12,387 nucleotides of DNA from assembly GCA_018056215.1 (NCBI GenBank), contig JAGPGB010000021.1, positions 1-12,387 of the forward strand. The letters are read 5' to 3'. This document shows positions 1-6,949 of this stretch, in pieces; positions within the stretch are counted from its first letter, which is position 1; every line of letters starts with the position of its first letter. The notes under the pieces were generated by a model. The model was not told the DNA's origin. It ran no database searches and saw only the letters and a program-made list of their open reading frames with translations. Position numbers and translations under genes: made by a program. This stretch comes from Bacteroidales bacterium. Lineage in GTDB: Bacteria > Bacteroidota > Bacteroidia > Bacteroidales > DTU049.

Positions 1-90
1 AAACTTTTAAAAGTGATATTTTACATTTTTGGCAAAATAGTACATATTATTATTTTTTTTGCAATAACAAAATTTAAAATTATCAAAATA

Positions 91-726
91 ATGATACCAA
101 TAGAAGAATTTTATGCAGACCCACGAATAGTAGAAAATCTAAATGCTTGCATTAATTGTGGTGTATGTACAGCACTTTGCCCAGCTGCTGATTATTATGA
201 TTATGAACCTCGATATATAGAGCGTGTAGTGTTATCACATGATCCTGTAGCTTTAGAGGAGTTAATGTCATCAGATTACATTTGGTATTGTGGGCAATGT
301 ATGTCTTGCAAAGCACGTTGTCCTAGAGGGAATGCTCCAGGAGTAGTAATCAGTGCACTTAGATATTGGTCTCAGAAAACAGGTCTTTTTGCTAAAAGCA
401 AAATGGGAAGAAATCAAGTGATAATAAAACAAACAATTGGTCAAAATCTTTATGACTTTGGCTATTGTGTGCATCCATCAAAAGTAACACATGAAGCTCA
501 TCCAGAACAGGGTCCAGTATGGGAATGGGTGTTTCACAATCAAAAAAAAGCTTATTCTCTTGTAAATGCTAATATTGATCAGGAAGGTGCTGGCCCTGTG
601 AGAAAGATAACTGATAAAACTATGGAAGAAATTCATTCTATATTAAAAGGTACTGGCGCAATTGATTTTTGGGATCATATTGAAAAAACAGTAGCAGATT
701 ATGATAATAATAATAAAAATAAATAA
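91..726 (+). CDS. hdrC: HdrC-like 4Fe-4S dicluster electron-transfer subunit (HdrC1)
   Basis: The protein has 211 residues and resembles subunit C of heterodisulfide reductase, which in characterised complexes passes electrons between the flavin subunit HdrA and the catalytic subunit HdrB. Two complete ferredoxin-type motifs are visible: C20-x2-C23-x2-C26-x3-C30-P and C67-x2-C70-x2-C73-x3-C77-P, predicting two [4Fe-4S] clusters. The rest is a soluble helical C-terminal region with no membrane segment. I start at the ATG at 91. An in-frame GTG at 13 would add 26 hydrophobic, low-complexity residues encoded by intergenic-looking AT-rich DNA, whereas a start at 91 puts the first cysteine motif where HdrC proteins have it. 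It is first in the visible operon and ends 2 bases before the HdrB-like gene, so tight co-expression is expected. No Shine-Dalgarno is present. The physiological substrate is unknown; the CoM-CoB reaction of methanogens is not implied. Confidence 0.87.
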   Translation: MIPIEEFYADPRIVENLNACINCGVCTALCPAADYYDYEPRYIERVVLSHDPVALEELMSSDYIWYCGQCMSCKARCPRGNAPGVVISALRYWSQKTGLFAKSKMGRNQVIIKQTIGQNLYDFGYCVHPSKVTHEAHPEQGPVWEWVFHNQKKAYSLVNANIDQEGAGPVRKITDKTMEEIHSILKGTGAIDFWDHIEKTVADYDNNNKNK

Positions 727-728
727 TT

Positions 729-1790
729 ATGGAAGCAACAAATAAAGAAATTAACAATAAAATTTATTGGCGAGATTATGTGAAAGATATTCCCAAGAAT
801 GATTATTTCTTTTTTCGCAGTTGCATCAGACAAACATTTTTCCCTGGTGCAGAACAAATGTTTTTGAATATTTTAAAAAATAATCTAAACATTAATTATA
901 AAGATGATCCTAATTTAACAACTTGTACTGGTATCGGTTATCATAGTGACATTATCCCTCTGGAAACTATCCATACTATTGTTGCTAGACATTTTTCTTT
1001 AATGAATGAATCTGGTTATTCAAATTTTGTAATATCTTGCGTTACTACATTTGGTGTGATGACAGAAGCACTAAATACGTGGCATGAATTCCCTGAAACT
1101 TTAGAAAAAACTAGAGAAAATCTTTATAAAACAACTGGAAGGACTTTTGAACCACCTAAAGCTATCGCTCATGCTAGTGATATAATTTACCTTTATAGAA
1201 ATGAAATAGCAAATCAATTAAAATACAGACTTACTAATCAATACACTGGTGAACCATTAAAGGTTGTAGATCACGTAGGTTGTCATTATGCAAAGATTTT
1301 TCCACAACATGGTGTAGGTGGCGCAGAGTTTCCTAAAGTATTATCAGAAATGGTAAATGCTTGGGGTGGAGAAATAATCGATTACCCCGCTAGAAGGCAT
1401 TGTTGTGGCTTTGGTTTTAGACAATATTTTATTAAAGAATCTCGTGGTTATTCTCTCACTCATTCACAAACAAAATTTGAAAGTATGGAACCATATCATC
1501 CTGATTTTATTATTACTAATTGTCCTGGTTGTAATATGTTTATGGATCGCTGGCAATATGTGATACAAGAAACTACTGGCAAAACATATTCTGAAGATGA
1601 TAATGGCATTCCTGTTTTAACGTATGAAGAAATTGCTGCTTTATTATTAGGCTATGACCCTATTGAGATAGGTCTTTTTATGCATCAAACTAATGTTTTA
1701 CCTTTATTAGAAAAATTAGGTATTGATTTCGATAAAGAACAATTCATTGCTATGCGTGCAGAAAGTATGCAATTACAACCTCAAATGTAA
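729..1790 (+). CDS. hdrB: HdrB-like CCG-domain subunit (HdrB1) with degenerate first CCG motif
   Basis: This soluble protein of 353 residues resembles heterodisulfide reductase subunit B, whose two CCG domains each hold a non-cubane [4Fe-4S] cluster that does disulfide chemistry in methanogens. The C-terminal CCG motif is complete: C185, C225-C226-G227 and C265-P-G-C268. The N-terminal copy is recognisable but reduced. C32 lies in a CxxxxFFPG context, C66 is followed by Thr-Gly instead of a CC pair plus Gly, and C104 has no partner CxxC cysteine, so only three of the usual five cysteines remain. I infer one intact non-cubane cluster and an altered or absent second one. The gene sits 2 bases after hdrC1 and 13 bases before hdrA, matching the C-B-A order of Hdr-type operons. 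Family assignment is secure; the substrate is unknown and might be a disulfide, persulfide or another electron carrier. Confidence 0.86.
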   Translation: MEATNKEINNKIYWRDYVKDIPKNDYFFFRSCIRQTFFPGAEQMFLNILKNNLNINYKDDPNLTTCTGIGYHSDIIPLETIHTIVARHFSLMNESGYSNFVISCVTTFGVMTEALNTWHEFPETLEKTRENLYKTTGRTFEPPKAIAHASDIIYLYRNEIANQLKYRLTNQYTGEPLKVVDHVGCHYAKIFPQHGVGGAEFPKVLSEMVNAWGGEIIDYPARRHCCGFGFRQYFIKESRGYSLTHSQTKFESMEPYHPDFIITNCPGCNMFMDRWQYVIQETTGKTYSEDDNGIPVLTYEEIAALLLGYDPIEIGLFMHQTNVLPLLEKLGIDFDKEQFIAMRAESMQLQPQM

Positions 1791-1803
1791 AAAATTAAAT
1801 ATT

Positions 1804-2823
1804 ATGAAAAAAATAGCAGTCATTGGCGGTGGTGTTGCAGGTTTAGAAGTAGCTAAACAATTGCTACAAGCCAATATTCCCGTTACTTTAATCGAGCAAA
1901 GCTCTAAAATCGGTGGAAATATTAAAAATTATGCATACCTATTCCCAGATTTTTATAATGCTGAAGAATTGTTAAATTCTTACCATTATCTGATAACTGA
2001 CCCAAATTTGCAATTACTTTTAAATACTGAAGTGGCAAAAATAGATTTTTCTAAAAAAATTTATAATATTTTAACAAAAGATGGTATTTCTATTCCTGCA
2101 GATGCGATAGTCATAGCTACAGGTTACAATACTTTTGATGCTAGATTAAAAGAAGAATTTGGTTATGGTATTTATGAGAATGTTATTACTTCAGTGCAAT
2201 TAGAGCAAATGTTTAAAAATAAAGATATTAAAACTCCTAGTGGCAAAATACCTGAACGTATTGGTTTTATCCATTGTGTAGGCTCACGAGATGCTAAAGT
2301 AGGTAATACTTATTGCTCTCGTCTATGCTGTGTAACTGCTATCAAGCAAGCTATAGAAACTAAAAAGCTTTTGCCTTCTGTAGAAATTTTTTGCTTTTAC
2401 ATAGATCTACGTATGTATGGACTACTTTTTGAGGATTTATATTTAAGTGCTCAAAGAGATTACAATATTCAATTTGTACGTGGTAGACTTTCTGAAGCTA
2501 GTGAAATGATGGATAAGCGAATACAAATAAAAGCTGAGGACACTCTCATAGGTAAACCTCTACAAATGAGTGCTGATATGATCGTATTGATGGTAGGTAT
2601 GGAAGCTTCTGACTTTTCTAAACAATTTAAATATCATAATGGATTAGATGTTAATGAGCATGGCTTTTTCAATCCTATTAATCCTCATAATTTGAGAAAT
2701 TTGACTTCTAAAGATGGAATATTCCTTGCTGGCACTGCCATTGGTCCAATGTCTGTAGGTGAAACTCTAGACCATGCCAGAGGAACTGCACTCTCTGTAC
2801 TTTCTTTCATTAAGGCAAATTAA
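1804..2823 (+). CDS. hdrA: Short HdrA-like FAD and Fe-S oxidoreductase
   Basis: The product has 339 residues with an N-terminal Rossmann FAD-binding motif (GGGVAG at 8-13, acidic E31 after the second strand) and a second dinucleotide signature near 103-107 (VIATG). The HdrA/QmoA-type cysteine cluster is complete: C158-x12-C171-S-x2-C175-C176, predicted to hold a [4Fe-4S] cluster near the flavin. A C-terminal AGTAIGP/GETLDHARG segment fits the FAD-closing region of the family. It is far shorter than methanogen HdrA (about 650 residues): it lacks the extra ferredoxin domains and in size is closer to QmoA or sHdrA. The start at 1804 is chosen because the nucleotide-binding fold begins directly after it; an upstream in-frame ATG at 1723 would overlap hdrB by 68 bases and add a non-family extension. 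Likely role: flavin hub exchanging electrons with HdrC1 and HdrB1. Without ferredoxin domains, classical flavin-based bifurcation is uncertain. Confidence 0.86.
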   Translation: MKKIAVIGGGVAGLEVAKQLLQANIPVTLIEQSSKIGGNIKNYAYLFPDFYNAEELLNSYHYLITDPNLQLLLNTEVAKIDFSKKIYNILTKDGISIPADAIVIATGYNTFDARLKEEFGYGIYENVITSVQLEQMFKNKDIKTPSGKIPERIGFIHCVGSRDAKVGNTYCSRLCCVTAIKQAIETKKLLPSVEIFCFYIDLRMYGLLFEDLYLSAQRDYNIQFVRGRLSEASEMMDKRIQIKAEDTLIGKPLQMSADMIVLMVGMEASDFSKQFKYHNGLDVNEHGFFNPINPHNLRNLTSKDGIFLAGTAIGPMSVGETLDHARGTALSVLSFIKAN

Positions 2824-2870
2824 ATGATATTAGAATTTTTCAAAAAAATAAATTAAAATAATAGTTAATT

Positions 2871-3215
2871 ATGGGTGATTTAGATTTCATAAAAGTTAAG
2901 CACTTGCACATAGATTATGATAGATTAGATTTAGATTTACTAAATAAAGTTTTACAAGAGGAGACTTCCTTTCAATGGTGTATTAGTTGTGGTTGCTGTA
3001 CAGCAAGTTGTAGTGCTGGTAATCACACTACTTTTAATGTTAGACGTATCAGCCTACTACTACGAAGAGGAGAAATAGAAAGTCTAGAAAAAGAATTAGA
3101 AAAATGTATGCTTTGTGGTAAATGTACCCTTGTGTGTCCTCGAGATATTCAACTACGCAATGTAGTAATGAGCATCAAAAAAAATATTTTAAAATATAAA
3201 ATGACAACCTTATGA
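2871..3215 (+). CDS. hdrC: Second HdrC-like 4Fe-4S dicluster protein (HdrC2)
   Basis: This small protein of 114 residues is built almost entirely from two ferredoxin-like motifs: C37-x2-C40-x2-C43-x3-C47, where Ser replaces the usual following Pro and an extra Cys sits at 42, and C79-x2-C82-x2-C85-x3-C89-P. The segment between them (RRISLLLRRGEIESL) is typical of HdrC proteins. It is shorter than HdrC1 and lacks that protein's C-terminal extension. The gene follows hdrA after 47 AT-rich bases in which I see no promoter or hairpin, and its stop overlaps the start of the membrane fusion protein by four bases (ATGA), suggesting translational coupling. I infer that it shuttles electrons between the membrane subunit and the HdrA/HdrB1 module. 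A second HdrC in one operon parallels sHdr clusters, which also have C1 and C2. Confidence 0.85.
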   Translation: MGDLDFIKVKHLHIDYDRLDLDLLNKVLQEETSFQWCISCGCCTASCSAGNHTTFNVRRISLLLRRGEIESLEKELEKCMLCGKCTLVCPRDIQLRNVVMSIKKNILKYKMTTL

Positions 3216-5032
3216 AAACATATTTCCAATATCCTTTTTTAATAGGAATGATATTTTTATTTGCTTATCTCATATATTTATATGTGAGATGGTATACAAA
3301 ATTATCTAAATACGATAAAGTGCGATTTAGAAAATTCTGGGGAACAAAAAAAGTATGGAAAGCTATTTATGATTCTATAAATGATGGCTTATTACACGCT
3401 AGTATATTTAAGAAAAATCCTGTATTAGGTTATATGCATATGAGCTTAGCCTTTGGTTGGTTTCTTTTAATAGTAATAGGACATTTAGAGGTAGTAGTAG
3501 CTAAAGGTGGATTAAATTTCCCATTTTATTATGCTATCTTTTTTAGATATTTCGAACCTGTGCATGCTACCACTATTGCTAAAATATTTGCTGCTGTAAT
3601 GGATTTCTTACTACTATTTATTTTAGTAGGTGTAGCTTTAGCAATAACAAAAAGATTTTACAAAAAAATCTTTGGAATGAAACACACTACTAAACTGAAA
3701 CCTCTCGACAAAATAGCTTTATATTCGTTATGGGCTATATTTCCACTTAGATTATTCGCAGAGAGCTGTAGTGCAGCAGTATATCATAATGGTAGTTTTT
3801 TGACAAATACAACTGGAGCTTGGCTAGGTAATATTGCTAATTCACCAGTTATATATCAGAGTAGTTGGTGGCTATATTCATTTGCACTATGTTTCTTTTT
3901 TATAGCGCTTCCTTTTTCTAGGTATATGCACATCCCTACTGAGATTTATTATATTTTCCTTCGTAATGCGGGTATAAAAACAAAAAAAACATGGGAAAGC
4001 TATGCACAGATACAATTGTATTCTTGCTCTAGATGTGGAGTATGTTTAGATGCCTGTCAATTGTATGACGCTGGCATTTCTGATGTGCAATCTGTGTACT
4101 TTTTGCAATTTATTAGAAATAAAGAGGACGCAGAGAAACCACTATTTGGTTGTCTGATATGTGGTAGATGCCAAGTAGAGTGCCCAGTACATCTAAATTT
4201 GAATGATCTGCGAACAGCTCTACGTATAAAAGCTAGCAAACCATTAACTTTCTCCTATTCATATACTCAAAAACCAGAACAGCAAAGTGCAGATACTATT
4301 TATTTCGCAGGTTGTATGACACATCTGACACCCGGTATTAAAAAATCTATGGCAAAAATTTTTGATTATGTAGGCGAAAAAGTATGGTTCATGGACGAAG
4401 ACAAATCTATATGCTGTGGTAGGCCATTAATGTTAGCTGGACAATATGATTCTGCGGCACAATTAATAGAAAAAAATACAGAATTAATAAAAGCCTCAGG
4501 TGCTAAAAACCTTATACTTTCTTGCCCTTATTGCTACAAAGTTTTTAAAGAAGATTATATGTTACCAGATATTAACATAAAATTTCATGCAAATTATATC
4601 AAAGAATTAATAGATCAAAAAAAATTGCCAGAAAGTAAATTAAATATTACAGCTATATATCACGATCCTTGTGAACTTGGTAGAGGTATGAATATTTATC
4701 AAGAGCCCAGAGATGTCATAGAACATTATTCTCATAGAATTCCACTACAAAAAAGTAAAGACAAAGACAGAGCTATCTGTTGTGGTGCTGGTTTAGGTGG
4801 TATAAATCTCACTGGTGACGCTAAAAATATAATGACCCACAATGCAATGACTTATTTTGATAAATTTAATCCTGATGTACTAGTGACTGCGTGCCCACTA
4901 TGCAAAAAAACTTTTGTTAGAGACCGTAGAATAGAGGTTTTAGATATTGCTGAGCTTGTAGTGAAAGCTATTGAACAACCAAATGAGTTAAAAGCTCTAC
5001 CTCACAGAGAAAAAAGCTACGCTATAACATAA
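3212..5032 (+). CDS. Membrane fusion protein: cytochrome b (NarI/HdrE-like) + 4Fe-4S dicluster + two CCG domains (HdrD-like)
   Basis: This 606-residue protein joins three modules. Residues 1-240 contain about five hydrophobic membrane helices (roughly 5-25, 73-97, 122-146, 166-190, 217-235) with histidines at or near helix ends (H62, H76, H91, H240) that could ligate b haem, as in NarI, HdrE and DsrM-type subunits. Residues 272-325 hold two [4Fe-4S] motifs, C272-x2-C275-x2-C278-x3-C282 and C314-x2-C317-x2-C320-x3-C324-P. The C-terminal half has two complete CCG motifs: C368, C401-C402-G403, C438-P-Y-C441; and C487, C523-C524-G525, C561-P-L-C564. The whole resembles HdrE fused to HdrD, or relatives such as DsrMK and HmcF-type proteins. 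Predicted role: exchange of electrons between the menaquinone pool and a thiol/disulfide-type substrate or the soluble Hdr subunits at the cytoplasmic membrane face. It is the last gene of the operon, overlapping hdrC2 by four bases and followed by a strong hairpin. Module calls are firm; the substrate is unknown. Confidence 0.85.
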   Translation: MKTYFQYPFLIGMIFLFAYLIYLYVRWYTKLSKYDKVRFRKFWGTKKVWKAIYDSINDGLLHASIFKKNPVLGYMHMSLAFGWFLLIVIGHLEVVVAKGGLNFPFYYAIFFRYFEPVHATTIAKIFAAVMDFLLLFILVGVALAITKRFYKKIFGMKHTTKLKPLDKIALYSLWAIFPLRLFAESCSAAVYHNGSFLTNTTGAWLGNIANSPVIYQSSWWLYSFALCFFFIALPFSRYMHIPTEIYYIFLRNAGIKTKKTWESYAQIQLYSCSRCGVCLDACQLYDAGISDVQSVYFLQFIRNKEDAEKPLFGCLICGRCQVECPVHLNLNDLRTALRIKASKPLTFSYSYTQKPEQQSADTIYFAGCMTHLTPGIKKSMAKIFDYVGEKVWFMDEDKSICCGRPLMLAGQYDSAAQLIEKNTELIKASGAKNLILSCPYCYKVFKEDYMLPDINIKFHANYIKELIDQKKLPESKLNITAIYHDPCELGRGMNIYQEPRDVIEHYSHRIPLQKSKDKDRAICCGAGLGGINLTGDAKNIMTHNAMTYFDKFNPDVLVTACPLCKKTFVRDRRIEVLDIAELVVKAIEQPNELKALPHREKSYAIT

Positions 5033-5057
5033 AATCAAATTCCTTAAAATTTGATTT
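5032..5057. terminator. AT-rich 10-bp hairpin, possible terminator for argS (- strand)
   Basis: A perfect 10-bp inverted repeat (AAATCAAATT at 5032-5041, AATTTGATTT at 5048-5057) with a 6-base loop starts on the last base of the upstream stop codon. Read on the minus strand, the second arm ends in TTT and runs into TATGTTAT, so it could end the argS transcript; read on the plus strand it is followed by a T-rich stretch. The stem is AT-rich and weak, so termination is uncertain. Confidence 0.4.
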
Positions 5058-5070
5058 CTATTTAATTTTT

Positions 5071-5104
5071 ATGAGGGACAATTAACCAATTGTTCCTCAT
5101 TTTT
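5071..5104 (+). terminator. Intrinsic terminator of the Hdr operon
   Basis: The arms at 5071-5083 (ATGAGGGACAATT) and 5088-5100 (AATTGTTCCTCAT) form a 13-bp stem with one G-U pair and a 4-base AACC loop, followed at once by TTTTT (5100-5104). It lies 39 bases after the last Hdr gene, between convergent transcription units. On the minus strand the hairpin is followed by A residues, not a U-tract, so it is oriented for the + strand operon. Confidence 0.75.
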
Positions 5105-5128
5105 AATGATTATGATTAATATTATTTA

Positions 5129-6901
5129 TCACATTTTTTCTGGTGTTTCTATACCCAGTAAATTTAATGCATGTTTTATAATTTTTGCAGTATAAGCAGA
5201 CAGGCTCAATCTCATGTTTTGAATATCTTTGTCAGATGCAGTTAAGACAGGAACATTTTGATAAAAACTATTATATTTATCTGCTAATCTATATACGTAA
5301 TTAGCAATAAGCTCAGGCTTTTTATTATTGGCTGCATCAATTATCACATCTTTATAATTTAATAACTCAAAAAGTATTTTCCTTTCAAAATCATTAATAT
5401 CATCATTTTTATATGAAAGCTCGGTAGCATTATCTACAGAGATACCTTTCTTAGATAATAAAGAATTGATTCGTGCAAAAGTATATTGAATAAAAGGTCC
5501 TGTATTCCCGTTAAAATCTAAAGAAGCTTTAGGATCGTATAAAATATTTTTTTTGCTATCAACTTTAAGAATAAAATATCTAATAGCCCCTTGCCCTATT
5601 TGTTCACAAATATGTTCTAACTCATTATTAGATAGATTAGTTAATTTTCCTGATTCAGAAGCTGTTTGCTTAGCTAAATCTTTTAATTCATCTAATAAAT
5701 CATCAGCATCTACTACAGTGCCTTCGCGAGATTTCATCTTCCCCTCAGGCAGTTCTACCATACCATAACTGAAATGATAAATAATGTCTGCCCAATTATA
5801 GTTTAGTTTTTTTAGAATAGCTTTAAGTACTTTGAAGTGATAATCTTGTTCATTACCTACTACATAAATCATTTCATTAGGAGAATATTTCTGATAACGA
5901 TGAATAGCAACTCCTATATCTTGAGTAATATACATCGAAGTACCATCATTACGTAAAAGAATTTTTTTATCTAATCCTTCATTAGTAAGATCAATAAATA
6001 TAGCACCAGACTCATCTTGATGAACCAATTTTTTCTGTAAAGCAGATAAAATAATTTGTTTACCCAATTGATAAATTTGACTTTCCAAATCTACTAAATC
6101 AAAATGTACATTTAATCTTGTTAAAGTTTCATTAAATCCATCTAATACCCAATTATTTAGTTTTTCCCATAGTTCTAAAACATCTGGGTCTGCTGCTTCC
6201 CATCTTCTCAGCAATTCATATGCTTCTTGCATAATAGGAGCATTTTTTATAGCATCATCCTTGCTCATTCCTTGAGCTATTAAGAGTTCAGTTTGCTTTT
6301 TAAATTCTACATCAAAAGCCACATAATATTTACCTACCAAATGATCTCCTTTAGTGTGAGTATTTTCAGGAGTTTCGTTACTAAACCAATTTTGATAAGC
6401 TAACATACTTTTGCAAATATGTATACCTCGATTATTTATCAAATTAGCTCTAATAACGTTATATCCTAACTCCTCTAAAATATTACTAATTGCTGTACCT
6501 AAAAAAATATTGCGTAGATGACCGAGATGTAATGGTTTATTAGTATTAGGTGAACAAAACTCAATAATTATTGTTTTATTTTTACCAATTTTAGGGAAAT
6601 TAAGAATTTGTTGTTTATTATCTAAAAAATAATTTATTAAAAATTTATCAGATAAACTAACATTGAGAAATCCTTTGATTATTTCATGATTTTTGATGAT
6701 ATCCTTATCGTAAAGGATCTGAGTAATTGCAGTAGAAAGCTCTTTTGGATTTAGTTTGGTTTTTTTTAATAAAGGAAAAAGATAAAATGTAAAATCACCT
6801 GTATGAGGGGGCTCGGTAGAGGTAATTTTAAGCTCTTCAGGATCGATGCCATAAAGGGCAAAAAAATCACTTAATAAGTTTTTAATAGTATCAATAAGCA
6901 T
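5129..6901 (-). CDS. argS: Arginyl-tRNA synthetase
   Basis: This cytosolic class I aminoacyl-tRNA synthetase of 590 residues charges tRNA-Arg with arginine using ATP. An N-terminal ArgS-specific domain (about 1-100) precedes the catalytic core, whose HIGH signature appears as H125-L-G-H128 in the context PNTNKPLHLGHLRN. The KMSKS-type loop appears as GKMKSREGT, with the KMKS at about 388-391. The C-terminal anticodon-binding domain contains NTGPFIQYTFARINSLL. The length is slightly above E. coli ArgS (577 residues) and typical of the family, and the frame is intact. The start at 6901 is the only good ATG near the N-terminal domain. It lies 36 bases after psd on the same strand, with a Bacteroidota-type -7 box in that gap, so it is probably transcribed both from its own promoter and by read-through. 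Confidence 0.96.
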   Translation of the reverse strand: MLIDTIKNLLSDFFALYGIDPEELKITSTEPPHTGDFTFYLFPLLKKTKLNPKELSTAITQILYDKDIIKNHEIIKGFLNVSLSDKFLINYFLDNKQQILNFPKIGKNKTIIIEFCSPNTNKPLHLGHLRNIFLGTAISNILEELGYNVIRANLINNRGIHICKSMLAYQNWFSNETPENTHTKGDHLVGKYYVAFDVEFKKQTELLIAQGMSKDDAIKNAPIMQEAYELLRRWEAADPDVLELWEKLNNWVLDGFNETLTRLNVHFDLVDLESQIYQLGKQIILSALQKKLVHQDESGAIFIDLTNEGLDKKILLRNDGTSMYITQDIGVAIHRYQKYSPNEMIYVVGNEQDYHFKVLKAILKKLNYNWADIIYHFSYGMVELPEGKMKSREGTVVDADDLLDELKDLAKQTASESGKLTNLSNNELEHICEQIGQGAIRYFILKVDSKKNILYDPKASLDFNGNTGPFIQYTFARINSLLSKKGISVDNATELSYKNDDINDFERKILFELLNYKDVIIDAANNKKPELIANYVYRLADKYNSFYQNVPVLTASDKDIQNMRLSLSAYTAKIIKHALNLLGIETPEKM

Positions 6902-6919
6902 AATAAAACTATTTTTTTA

Positions 6920-6949
6920 CAAAAATAATAGTAAAAATCAATATTTCAA
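6920..6949 (-). promoter_or_regulatory. Putative Bacteroidota-type promoter for argS
   Basis: On the minus strand, TATTTTTG (6927-6920) fits the Bacteroidota -7 consensus TAnnTTTG exactly. An ATTG ending at 6947, inside the last codons of psd, can serve as the -33 element with a 19-base spacer. Transcription would start about 10 bases before the argS ATG, giving a very short leader. In AT-rich DNA such matches can occur by chance, but the two elements have the right spacing and position. Confidence 0.5.

Noticed and set aside
18..61. Possible -7 promoter box upstream of the Hdr operon
   Set aside because: TACATTTTTG and TATTTTTTTTG look similar to TAnnTTTG, but the spacing between TA and TTTG is too long by two to three bases in both; no supported promoter within the window.
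13..90. In-frame upstream extension of HdrC1 starting at GTG 13
   Set aside because: It encodes a hydrophobic, Ile/Phe/Lys-rich stretch typical of translated AT-rich intergenic DNA and does not match HdrC N-termini; ATG 91 fits the family.
1723..1803. Upstream in-frame start for HdrA
   Set aside because: It would overlap hdrB extensively and add residues outside the FAD fold, which begins right after ATG 1804.
2824..2856. Tiny 10-codon reading frame (MILEFFKKIN) between hdrA and hdrC2
   Set aside because: Too short, no family resemblance, and such frames are common by chance in AT-rich spacers.
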